Positions 31,731 to 39,783 of a stretch of DNA of 64,000 nucleotides are shown in pieces. A program made the position numbers and the translations under genes. The notes below the pieces were generated by a model. That model had not been told where the DNA came from, searched no databases, and saw nothing but the letters and a program-made list of their open reading frames with translations. The stretch's first letter is position 1; each line of letters begins with the position of its first letter. This DNA comes from Lachnospiraceae bacterium (lineage in GTDB: Bacteria > Bacillota > Clostridia > Lachnospirales > Lachnospiraceae), in assembly GCA_021769135.1 (NCBI GenBank), contig JAETTM010000010.1, positions 1-64,000 of the forward strand, given 5' to 3'.

Positions 31731-33920
31731 GTGAAAAGGAAGCAAATTAGAAATATGTTAAGTAAAGAAGTATCTCCGTTGCTTTTTTCCATAATATTGG
31801 TTTTTTGCATTTTAGGCACGGTAGTATTTGCTGTATCGCGGAAAATAACTGAAGAAATGTCTTCTTCAGCCATTCATAATTTAAGCGAAAGCCTGGTTTT
31901 AATCAGGGGAACCATAGAAGCAATTTTAATGAAGGAATCAGAGTTCCAGCAGCTGATTGCCCAGGAAATTGCAATGATGGATGATCCGGAAGAATTCGTT
32001 TCCACTTATAATAGAAACCAGACAATGGTGAAGATGTCGATAATATTGGAAGGGAAGACTGAAGGGGTCTCCAATACAAGCGAAAACTTCTCGGAAGAAG
32101 GGCTGGATTTTTCCGCTGGGGAAACGGTAGGGGGCTTACCGATTTCACAATCTTATCTGAACGATATGGGAACATGGGCATACACGATGAAATGCCCCAT
32201 AATAAGGGATGGGGAGAAAATTGCATGCCTTTATATAGAGTATATTTATGATTCGTTTGATGAAGCCTTGCCTGAGGGGTTTTATAATGGCAGCGCAATG
32301 CTTTATATTATGGATGCGGAGAGCGAGAGGCTGGTCCTTAAGCCCAAAGGGATGGGGGAACGCAATGCAGGGCATGTGAACCTGGAAGATTTTTACCGCG
32401 CCAACCGTATCCTGGAAGAAGACCTGCAAGAAGAAGTCGCGGAATGTATCGATCAGGGGAAGGACATCATGTTTTACCATGACATTCAGGAACAGCATTC
32501 CCTGATTTATATGTGGGCGGTGAATGATGGGGCGATTTACCTGATTGGCTATGTGCCGATTGAAGCGATTCAGCAGGAAGGACGGACAGTTAACCAGAAT
32601 ATTTTGGTCGTGGTAATCGTGATGCTGGTAGCCTTTTTCCTGTGCTGCCTGCTTTATTATCTGAATCAAAGACAGCAGATGAGAGTCAGGAAGGAGCGGG
32701 AAAAGGAAAGGGAAATGCATAACAAGCAGTTGGCGGAGGCATTGCAGGCGGCCCAAGTGGCGAGCAATTCCAAGACAATGTTTCTTTCCAATATGTCCCA
32801 TGATATCAGGACGCCGATGAATGCTATTCTGGGATTTACTGCTTTACTGGGGAAGGATGCGGAAAACCCTTCTAAAGTAAGGGAGTATACGAATAAAATT
32901 ATGGCTTCCGGCCAACATTTGCTAAGCTTGATTAACGATATCCTTGACGTATCTAAAATTGAGAGCGGGAAAGTGGTGCTGACCATCGGCGAGTTTACCA
33001 TAGAGGATCTGATGTCTTCTGTGGATACAATCATACGGCCGATGGCAAATGCGAAAGGGCAGAATCTTCATACTTCCGTAACCGGGCTCAAGCATGAATA
33101 CTTGGAAGGGGATGAGACAAGGATTAATCAGGTTTTGATTAACCTTCTTTCCAATGCGGTGAAATATACGCCCAATGGAGGGAACATCTGGTTCCGCATA
33201 ATAGGGTTGGAGCAATATTCCAGCCAATTCGAGCATATCCGGTTTGAAGTGGAGGATGACGGGTATGGGATGACGCAGGAGTTTTTAAAGACGATATTTG
33301 AAGCTTTCACAAGGGCGGAAAACAGTACAACGAATAAAGTGCAGGGTACAGGGCTGGGCATGGCTATCACAAAAAATATTGTAGAGTTAATGGGGGGAAC
33401 AATAGAGGTCTCCAGCGAAGTTGGCCAGGGAAGCCTTTTCCGGGTGGAGCTGGAATTGCGTATATTGGACGAGCAGGGCATAAAAAAAGAGGAAGATAAG
33501 GCAGAGGAGGACATGGAGGAATTTAGTCTGGAAGGCCTGCATCTCCTTGCTGCGGAAGATAATGAAATCAATGCGGAGATTCTGCTTGAACTTTTAGACA
33601 TCGAAGGAATCAATTGCGAGATTGTGGAAAATGGGAAACTAGCGGTAGAACGTTTTGCGAATTCTGAGGAAGGGGAATTCGATGCAATACTGATGGATGT
33701 CCAGATGCCGATAATGAACGGCTATGAAGCTACAAAGGCAATACGTAGATTGGAGAGGGAGGATGCATCCAAAATACCGATTATTGCTATGACGGCCAAC
33801 GCATTTGCGGAAGATGTAAAAGAAGCTCTGGATGCCGGCATGAATGTTCATGTGGCAAAACCAATCGATATGGAATTGTTAAGGAAAGTTATTTATCAAT
33901 GTATGCAAAGAAAGGATTAG
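31731..33920 (+). CDS. Hybrid sensor histidine kinase with receiver domain
   Basis: This encodes 729 residues from GTG 31731. One membrane helix lies near residues 15-36, then an extracellular sensor of about 255 residues and a second helix near 292-314. HisKA follows with the phospho-acceptor His in FLSNMSHDIRTPMNA. HATPase_c has INLLSNAVKYTPNGG and GTGLGMAITKNIVELMGG. The C-terminal receiver (about 600-725) has the phospho-acceptor Asp in DAILMDVQMPIMNGYEA and Lys in HVAKPID. No DNA-binding output is attached. The solute-binding lipoprotein gene starts seven bases downstream, so the sensor may read that protein's ligand. Confidence 0.92.
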   Translation: MKRKQIRNMLSKEVSPLLFSIILVFCILGTVVFAVSRKITEEMSSSAIHNLSESLVLIRGTIEAILMKESEFQQLIAQEIAMMDDPEEFVSTYNRNQTMVKMSIILEGKTEGVSNTSENFSEEGLDFSAGETVGGLPISQSYLNDMGTWAYTMKCPIIRDGEKIACLYIEYIYDSFDEALPEGFYNGSAMLYIMDAESERLVLKPKGMGERNAGHVNLEDFYRANRILEEDLQEEVAECIDQGKDIMFYHDIQEQHSLIYMWAVNDGAIYLIGYVPIEAIQQEGRTVNQNILVVVIVMLVAFFLCCLLYYLNQRQQMRVRKEREKEREMHNKQLAEALQAAQVASNSKTMFLSNMSHDIRTPMNAILGFTALLGKDAENPSKVREYTNKIMASGQHLLSLINDILDVSKIESGKVVLTIGEFTIEDLMSSVDTIIRPMANAKGQNLHTSVTGLKHEYLEGDETRINQVLINLLSNAVKYTPNGGNIWFRIIGLEQYSSQFEHIRFEVEDDGYGMTQEFLKTIFEAFTRAENSTTNKVQGTGLGMAITKNIVELMGGTIEVSSEVGQGSLFRVELELRILDEQGIKKEEDKAEEDMEEFSLEGLHLLAAEDNEINAEILLELLDIEGINCEIVENGKLAVERFANSEEGEFDAILMDVQMPIMNGYEATKAIRRLEREDASKIPIIAMTANAFAEDVKEALDAGMNVHVAKPIDMELLRKVIYQCMQRKD

Positions 33921-33926
33921 GTTGCT

Positions 33927-35234
33927 ATGAAAGGGAAGAAGGGCGGGAAGATTAGAAAGGCATTATTTGCATTCCTGGCAGGGATGGGCATACTGTCCAT
34001 AGCTGCCTGCGGCAACAAAGGCAGTTCAAAGAATGGGGTGATAATTAGCGAGAAGGGGGAAGATAAGGTGGTCAATTTATTTGGCCCTATGGAAAAATCA
34101 AGCCCGGATGCTAAAAATATTTCAAGGACTGCTTTTGATTTGACGGTAGGCATGGCCGAAGAGAGGTTGGGCCTGACCGTGGAGTATAGGACATATACGG
34201 CAGAAAATTACCAGGAAAAAACGTACGATGATGTAACGTTGGATCGGGTGCGTAATGGCATGGATGATTTATATCTGTTAAACCCGGATACCATACAGGT
34301 GCTTGGCGAGGAAGGGAAGCTTTTAGACCTGTCGGAACTGGATTGTGCCAAAAATTTGAGGGAAGTGGTCAAAATCGCGAATACGGTGGATGGGAAGCTG
34401 GTGGCAATTCCGCAGGAAGTCGTAGTTCACGGGTTGTTTGTAAATAAGGATATGTTTGACCAGTATGGGCTTAAACTCCCGGAAACGCCGGAAGACCTGT
34501 TGGAGTGCTGCCGGGTATTCAAAGAAAACGGGATAGAAACTCCTATCGGGGCAAACCGTTGGTGGCTGGAAAATTTTGTCTTTGCTCAGGCTTATGCGGA
34601 TTTGTATAACGGGGGAAATACGGAAGCGGAAATAGAGGCGCTTAATAGCGGGGAAAGCAAATACAGCGATTATATGCGCCCGGGATTTGAGTTTTTGCAG
34701 GAACTGATAGACAAAGGATATATTGACGCCAAAACGGCATATACCTATGAAGCGATTGAGGGGGAAGGGCCGGATTTCCTAGCGCAGAAAACGCCGATTG
34801 TAATGGCATATTGGAGCGCTGCCAATGCGGAGACCGCTTATGGGAAACCGGATTTTGAACTGCAGGTAATCGGTTTTCCCAGCAGCCGCGGGCCAATGCC
34901 GGTAGTATCTATGACCGGCTACGGCATTAATGCAGAGGCGGAACACCTGGAAGATACGAAGAATGTTTTGGAAATCATCCTTTCCGATGAAGCGCTTCAG
35001 TTATACGCGGAGACGAATAACGTTATCTCGCCTTCCAAAAATGTGGAAGTGGAGTATATCCCTGCATTGCAGCCACTAAAGGAAAGGATTGAAGAGAATG
35101 TATATGTGCTTGGTTCCAATGCGGGCATGAAGGTGGAGCAATGGGGGAATACATGTCTGATTGTGCGGATGCTTTTAAATGGCTCCACAGTAGATGAGTG
35201 CATGGCAGAGTTCGACAGATTGCAGGAAGAATGA
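33927..35234 (+). CDS. Extracellular solute-binding lipoprotein (orphan, family 1 type)
   Basis: This encodes 435 residues. A basic N terminus and hydrophobic run end in the lipobox LSIAACGN, so the mature protein is lipid-anchored at Cys28. The body has typical carbohydrate-binding SBP elements: GKLLDLSELD, LVAIPQEVVVHGLFVNKDMF, PETPEDLLECCRVFKENGIE and a C-terminal helix with MLLNGSTVDECMAEFD. No ABC permease or ATPase genes are nearby; it follows a hybrid sensor kinase by six bases. This supports a sensory, periplasm-like accessory role rather than transport, by analogy with kinases that sense liganded binding proteins. Confidence 0.85.
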   Translation: MKGKKGGKIRKALFAFLAGMGILSIAACGNKGSSKNGVIISEKGEDKVVNLFGPMEKSSPDAKNISRTAFDLTVGMAEERLGLTVEYRTYTAENYQEKTYDDVTLDRVRNGMDDLYLLNPDTIQVLGEEGKLLDLSELDCAKNLREVVKIANTVDGKLVAIPQEVVVHGLFVNKDMFDQYGLKLPETPEDLLECCRVFKENGIETPIGANRWWLENFVFAQAYADLYNGGNTEAEIEALNSGESKYSDYMRPGFEFLQELIDKGYIDAKTAYTYEAIEGEGPDFLAQKTPIVMAYWSAANAETAYGKPDFELQVIGFPSSRGPMPVVSMTGYGINAEAEHLEDTKNVLEIILSDEALQLYAETNNVISPSKNVEVEYIPALQPLKERIEENVYVLGSNAGMKVEQWGNTCLIVRMLLNGSTVDECMAEFDRLQEE

Positions 35235-35359
35235 ATATATGCAGCACGGTTATCATACATAAATGGACGAATGATGACAGGATGATGATTGCCTGCTGTA
35301 ATGATGGCACAAGGCCTGTAATTTTTAAAATTGAGCGGATTGATATACCCGAAACCTAG
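35231..35359 (+). CDS. Short downstream ORF, possible remnant
   Basis: This encodes 42 codons starting at an ATGA overlap with the solute-binding protein stop. It reads TVIIHKWTNDDRMMIACCND then GTRPVIFKIERIDIPET. No family is recognised. It may be a genuine coupled micro-protein or the scrap of a longer gene; the rest of the gap to 35451 shows no gene. Confidence 0.3.
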   Translation: MNICSTVIIHKWTNDDRMMIACCNDGTRPVIFKIERIDIPET

Positions 35360-35451
35360 GAAGAAGCACGATGGCTGGAAAAGCAGGATTTTACAAATAG
35401 AGCGGACGAAGCTTATACCGGGTGACTAACCCTGGAACAGGAGATAAATTT

Positions 35452-36219
35452 ATGTATAAGTTATTGATATGTTTTATTGCAGGAATAGGGGCTGGGCTGG
35501 GCACCGGATTTGCTGGGATGAGCGCTGCGGCGGTAATCAGCCCGATGCTGATTACATTTCTGGGGCTTCCGGCCTATGAAGCGGTGGGGATTGCACTGGC
35601 CAGCGATGTCTTAGCCAGCGCGGTAAGCGCTTATACCTATGGGAAGAACAAGAACCTGGACATTAAAAACGGGATTGTGATGATGGTGACAGTATTGCTG
35701 TTTACGCTGTTCGGAAGCTGGATAGCCAGCCTCGTTCCAAATACAACGATGGGGAGCTTTTCCGTTTTCATGACGCTTTTACTGGGAATAAAATTTATCG
35801 TCAAGCCGGTCATGACAACGAAAGAATCCATGGCGGCGGTAAGCGGGAGAAAGAGGATGGTCCAGTCGGTGGCAAGCGGCATGGTAGTAGGGTTTATATG
35901 CGGTTTTGTCGGCGCGGGAGGCGGGATGATGATGCTCCTGATATTGACCAGCGTACTTGGATATGAATTGAAGACAGCGGTGGGAACCAGCGTCTTTATT
36001 ATGGCGTTTACCGCATTCACCGGGGCTGTCAGCCATTTTGCCATAGGAGGGCAGCCGGATATGTTCTGCCTGATATTCTGCATCTTGTCCACCCTCCTTT
36101 GGGCTCGGATTGCGGCAAAATTTGCCAATAAAGCCAGCGCCATCACCTTAAACCGCGCCACAGGCGTGGTGCTGGCGGTTCTGGGGGCGGCTATTTTGGC
36201 GGTGAATTATTTGAGGTAG
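35452..36219 (+). CDS. TauE/SafE-family membrane carrier
   Basis: This encodes 255 residues. CAGGAG at 35438-35443 lies eight bases before ATG 35452, so the start ten codons earlier is rejected. Eight membrane segments are visible, with the two family repeats GIGAGLGTGFAGMSAAAVISP and GFICGFVGAGGGMMMLLILT. Family members export or import sulfite, sulfoacetate or related organosulfur anions; the substrate here is unknown. It stands alone between the sensor pair and a strong terminator. Confidence 0.88.
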   Translation: MYKLLICFIAGIGAGLGTGFAGMSAAAVISPMLITFLGLPAYEAVGIALASDVLASAVSAYTYGKNKNLDIKNGIVMMVTVLLFTLFGSWIASLVPNTTMGSFSVFMTLLLGIKFIVKPVMTTKESMAAVSGRKRMVQSVASGMVVGFICGFVGAGGGMMMLLILTSVLGYELKTAVGTSVFIMAFTAFTGAVSHFAIGGQPDMFCLIFCILSTLLWARIAAKFANKASAITLNRATGVVLAVLGAAILAVNYLR

Positions 36220-36260
36220 GTATTTGAAAGAATCTAAGCTTTTCTTTCCTCTTTCTATGT

Positions 36261-36305
36261 CAGCGAGAAAACTGGGCGATATACCGCATTTCTCGCTGTT
36301 TTTTT
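36261..36305 (+). terminator. Rho-independent terminator after the TauE/SafE gene
   Basis: CAGCGAGAAA and TTTCTCGCTG pair exactly over ten bases, followed by TTTTTTT. Confidence 0.88.
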
Positions 36306-36422
36306 GTGGCAGAAGAATAAAGATTTGCAGAAAGGTTTTGTTGATTTTAAGGGAAGATGCGGCTATACTTATAGCTAAAGAACGATATTTGCAAATCGCT
36401 ATAGGGAAGGAACAGACAATTT

Positions 36423-38111
36423 ATGGCAAGAACAGTAGGGATTGGACACCAGGATTTTGCGAAAATCCAAAAAGAGAAATATTTTTATATTGACAAAACA
36501 GATTTTATAAAGGACTGGTGGGAAAATGGAGACAATGTGACATTGATTGCCAGGCCCCGCCGGTTTGGAAAGACATTAAATATGAGCATGCTAGAGAAGT
36601 TCTTTTCGGTTGATTATGCAAATAGGGGTGATATTTTTCAAGGGCTTTCCATATGGGGGGAAGAGAAATACAGACAATTGCAGGGAACATATCCGGTCCT
36701 TTTCTTAAGTTTTGCGGATGTAAAAGAGAATACTTTTCCACAGGCACGGAAAAAAATATGCCGTTTGATTAAGGAACTCTATAACCAATATGATTTCCTT
36801 TTGGAAAGCCCACTGATGAATGAAAGTGAAAAAATAGATTTTGCCCTTATTTCGCCAGAGATGGAAGACAATCAAGCCGCTTTTTCTTTAAAAGCATTGT
36901 CCGGATATCTATACCATTATTATGAGAAAAGAGTAATCATTCTTCTGGATGAATATGATACGCCTATGCAGGAAGCCTATGTCAATGGGTATTGGGATGA
37001 AATGGCAGCTTTTATCAGAAGTTTGTTCAATTCTACGTTTAAGACAAATCCTTATCTGGAACGGGCGATTATGACAGGGATTACAAGAATCAGTAAAGAG
37101 TCTATTTTCTCTGATTTGAACAATCTGGAAATAATAACGGCTACTTCCAACAAATATGCGGAATATTTCGGCTTTACGGAAGAAGAGGTATTTACGGCAT
37201 TGGAAGAATATGGGCTTTCGGACAAGAAACAGCAGGTAAAAGAATGGTATGACGGCTTTACCTTCGGAAATTGTACAGATATCTATAATCCCTGGTCTAT
37301 TATAAATTATTTGGATAAGAAAGAAATAGGTATTTACTGGGCAAATTCCAGCAGTAACAGTCTTGTGGGAAAGTTAATTCGGGAGGGAAGCCCGGAAATT
37401 AAGATGACGATGGAAGAACTGTTACGGGGTGGAATCTTTCATACTACATTTGATGAGCAGATAGTATTTAACCAGTTGGACCAGGGGGATGATGCTGTGT
37501 GGAGCCTTTTGGTGTCAAGCGGGTATTTGAAGGTGATACACTATGAATTTAATGTGGCACGCCGGAGGGCAGAATACAGCCTGCAGCTGACTAACCTGGA
37601 AATTCAGGTGATGTTTGAACAAATGATTGAAAGGTGGTTTGGCAGCTGCCGCCGGGTCAATAATGCGTTTTTGCAGGCGCTGATGGAAGATGATGTAAAA
37701 GGGATGAATATTTTTATGAATAAAGTAGCACTGCAGACTTTCAGTTACTTTGATACGGGAAAGAATCCTTCCGAGGGAGAGCCGGAGCGGTTTTACCATG
37801 GCTTTGTACTGGGCATGATGGTGGAATTGGCGGACCGGTATGCGCTGACATCCAACAGGGAGAGCGGTTTCGGAAGGTATGATGTGATGATGGAGCCGAA
37901 AAGGCAGCAGGATAACGCAATTATCATTGAGTTCAAGGTACAGGATATGGATGAAGAGGAACTGGCGGATACGGTGGAAGAGGCATTGCGCCAAATAGAA
38001 GAGAAAGATTACCAGGCGTTGCTTATAGCCAAAGGGATTCCGGAAAAACGGATACGGAAATATGGCTTTGCTTTTTGCGGGAAGAAAGTGTTGATTGGCA
38101 ACGGGGATTGA
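36423..38111 (+). CDS. AAA-ATPase-like/PD-(D/E)XK nuclease protein, copy 1
   Basis: This encodes 562 residues. Residues 1-220 match the AAA-ATPase_like family: YFYIDKTDFIKDWWENGDNV, then Walker A-type RPRRFGKTLNMSML and Walker B-type VIILLDEYDTPMQEAY. The C terminus (about 450-560) is a PDDEXK_9 nuclease-like domain with GRYDVMMEP and AIIIEFKVQDMDEEELA holding the D...ExK residues. Such genes are present in many copies in Bacteroides and gut Clostridia, with suspected roles in mobile-element or defence biology but no established function. A distant paralogue lies at 56514-58145. A perfect 16-base-pair terminator follows. Confidence 0.88.
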   Translation: MARTVGIGHQDFAKIQKEKYFYIDKTDFIKDWWENGDNVTLIARPRRFGKTLNMSMLEKFFSVDYANRGDIFQGLSIWGEEKYRQLQGTYPVLFLSFADVKENTFPQARKKICRLIKELYNQYDFLLESPLMNESEKIDFALISPEMEDNQAAFSLKALSGYLYHYYEKRVIILLDEYDTPMQEAYVNGYWDEMAAFIRSLFNSTFKTNPYLERAIMTGITRISKESIFSDLNNLEIITATSNKYAEYFGFTEEEVFTALEEYGLSDKKQQVKEWYDGFTFGNCTDIYNPWSIINYLDKKEIGIYWANSSSNSLVGKLIREGSPEIKMTMEELLRGGIFHTTFDEQIVFNQLDQGDDAVWSLLVSSGYLKVIHYEFNVARRRAEYSLQLTNLEIQVMFEQMIERWFGSCRRVNNAFLQALMEDDVKGMNIFMNKVALQTFSYFDTGKNPSEGEPERFYHGFVLGMMVELADRYALTSNRESGFGRYDVMMEPKRQQDNAIIIEFKVQDMDEEELADTVEEALRQIEEKDYQALLIAKGIPEKRIRKYGFAFCGKKVLIGNGD

Positions 38112-38144
38112 AAAGTGAAAGGAATGTGGCTTTTAAAATATATG

Positions 38145-38194
38145 AAGACCTCCGGACTGATGTAAGGTGTTTGCTCAGTCCGGAGGTCTTTTCT
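38145..38194 (+). terminator. Long perfect-stem terminator
   Basis: AAGACCTCCGGACTGA (38145-38160) and TCAGTCCGGAGGTCTT (38175-38190) pair over all 16 bases, with a 14-base loop and TTTTC across the 3' end. Confidence 0.82.
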
Positions 38195-38270
38195 AGAGAA
38201 TATAATAATATAAGCCTATCTTTGACAGTTGGACATAGGCGCGAAAAACCTCTCTACGAATATACATTTT

Positions 38271-38513
38271 CTAAGCACTTTTCCTTTCCAATTCTTCAAT
38301 CCGCTTTTCAAGCTGGTCTATCTTCTTTATCAACAAGCCGATGGAATCCCTTTCCAGCTTGCAGGCGTTTACTTCATGGTGGAGGGATTCCAATTCATTC
38401 TCAATTGTGTCAAAATGTTTCTCTATAGTATCAAAACGCTTATTTGCCCTTTCTTCCACGCCCCCTATTTCTTCTAAAATAGCATGAAGCATCATTTTTA
38501 CTTCATCGTCCAT
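38271..38513 (-). CDS. Small coiled-coil protein
   Basis: This encodes 80 residues. AAAGGAG upstream supports the ATG at 38513 (MDDEVKMMLHAILEEIGGVE). The rest is a heptad-rich helix: RFDTIEKHFDTIENELESLH and DQLEKRIEELERK. It has no membrane span. Small dimeric coiled-coil proteins of this kind are frequent in clostridial genomes, often near AAA/nuclease or transposon-type genes, but no function is established. Confidence 0.72.
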   Translation of the reverse strand: MDDEVKMMLHAILEEIGGVEERANKRFDTIEKHFDTIENELESLHHEVNACKLERDSIGLLIKKIDQLEKRIEELERKSA

Positions 38514-38736
38514 ATGTTTGTATCTCCTTTTCAAATATGTATCATAAGTATATCATATCGAAAGTGTAAAGTCTATGCAATTCATTACACTTGACAGTAA
38601 CAAGGATATGTGAAGTAAAAACTCCCCCTATAAAATCCTCCCATCATATGATATAATTTCTAAATAGAAAATAATAACAACAGCTATTAGAAGTACCCCC
38701 TAGAGTAAAACATCAAACAAAGGCGGATAATAACAT

Positions 38737-38991
38737 ATGGAAACGATAGATTTTTGCAAAAGCCTGGACTTTATGAAGCTGGGCCAGGCAATCAACCGGG
38801 GAAACTGGCAGATAGCGGCAAGCATCCTGCAAAGGATGCAAAGGCAGGCAGCAGAGGTGGGCTGCGATACGTTTGACCGCAATTTTATCCAGCTAAAACA
38901 ATGCCTGATGCGCAAGGAGCAGCTGGCGGCAAAGAATATACTGGCACTGATTATTGCCAGGCGTACACAGATTCTGAATAACTCAAAGTAA
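38737..38991 (+). CDS. Unrecognised small helical protein
   Basis: This encodes 84 residues. The sequence is helical and basic, with FCKSLDFMKLGQAINRGNWQ and QLKQCLMRKEQLAAKNILAL. It has no signal peptide or membrane span. It lies alone between A/T-rich intergenic DNA (38514-38736, no gene seen) and a repeat element. Its codon pattern is regular, so it is probably a real gene; family unknown. Confidence 0.62.
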   Translation: METIDFCKSLDFMKLGQAINRGNWQIAASILQRMQRQAAEVGCDTFDRNFIQLKQCLMRKEQLAAKNILALIIARRTQILNNSK

Positions 38992-39015
38992 GGTTATTTC
39001 CGCGGGAAATGGGGT

Positions 39016-39076
39016 AAGTGCCCGATGTCATTAAGTTAATGGCGGCGGTGTTAACTAAATGGCATCGGTCGAGTGC
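39016..39076. repeat. Palindromic repeat related to the 15.1-15.4 kb element
   Basis: CCGATGTCATTAAGTTAA (39022-39039) pairs with TTAACTAAATGGCATCGG (39051-39068) at 16 of 18 positions. GGTGTTAACTAAATGGC is the exact reverse complement of a segment of the element at 15133-15388, which also contains CCGATGTCATTAA. Confidence 0.65.
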
Positions 39077-39190
39077 CTATAGGTATCTGGGTGGCTGCCG
39101 CGAGGTTTATCTACTTTTGGAAGAAGAAAGGATGCCGCCCCGGCGAGGGGCTAAAGGGCAACATACCATGGAGAAATAAGGGGAGATAAA

Positions 39191-39655
39191 ATGTTTAAAG
39201 GTCTGTTCAAAATAAAATCGAATGCAGCCAAAGCAAATGAGGCAAAGGCAAACGCGGCAAAAGCAAATGAAACAAAAGCCGGCACAGGACAAGAAATAAA
39301 GCCGGGTATAGGGCCGGATAAAAAGCAAAACATAGGACAGGATAAAAAGCAGGACTTAAAACAGAATACAATGACAAACGAAGACGACATCATCCGCAAA
39401 CACATGAAATTTTATGGCCAGGTGCAGGGAGTGGGCTTCCGTTACAGCTCACGCTATTGCGCACTGGAGCTGGGTGTGACCGGATGGGTGCGGAACGAAT
39501 GGGATGGAAGCGTGGAAATGGAAGCGCAGGGGCCGGAAAGGCAGATTCAAAGGCTTGTACAGATGCTGAACAGCGGGAAATTTATTTCCATTGAGAGGAT
39601 AGAGGAAGAAATCATTCCGCCGGTGGAAGGGGAGCGCAAATTTAGCGTGCTGTAG
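39191..39655 (+). CDS. acyP: Acylphosphatase with a low-complexity N-terminal extension
   Basis: This encodes 154 residues; a bacterial acylphosphatase is about 90. Residues 68-154 are the enzyme: HMKFYGQVQGVGFRYSSRYC with the phosphate-binding VQGVGFR Arg, then GVTGWVRNEWDGSVEMEAQG with the catalytic Asn and the GxV signature. The first about 65 residues are a Lys/Ala/Gln/Asn-rich tail with repeated AAKANE/AKANAAKANE and DKKQN units and no hydrophobic run. It hydrolyses acyl phosphates. The extension is unusual; an internal start near ATG 39371 or 39401 might give the normal-size enzyme, but has only weak ribosome binding sites. Confidence 0.85.
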   Translation: MFKGLFKIKSNAAKANEAKANAAKANETKAGTGQEIKPGIGPDKKQNIGQDKKQDLKQNTMTNEDDIIRKHMKFYGQVQGVGFRYSSRYCALELGVTGWVRNEWDGSVEMEAQGPERQIQRLVQMLNSGKFISIERIEEEIIPPVEGERKFSVL

Positions 39656-39783
39656 CATAAGTATGGTGCGGGTGGGCGGCTTTTGGTGCGGAATTGCCAA
39701 GGCTGCCATATGGCTCCAAAGGCAGATGAGTAGTTTTTAAACGAAACGGACTTAATGATTTAATGTAGTGCATGAGGTGAGCA

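Noticed and set aside
36224-36493. 89-codon frame after the TauE/SafE gene
   Set aside because: It runs through a strong terminator and overlaps the start of the AAA-ATPase gene in another frame, with no ribosome binding site.
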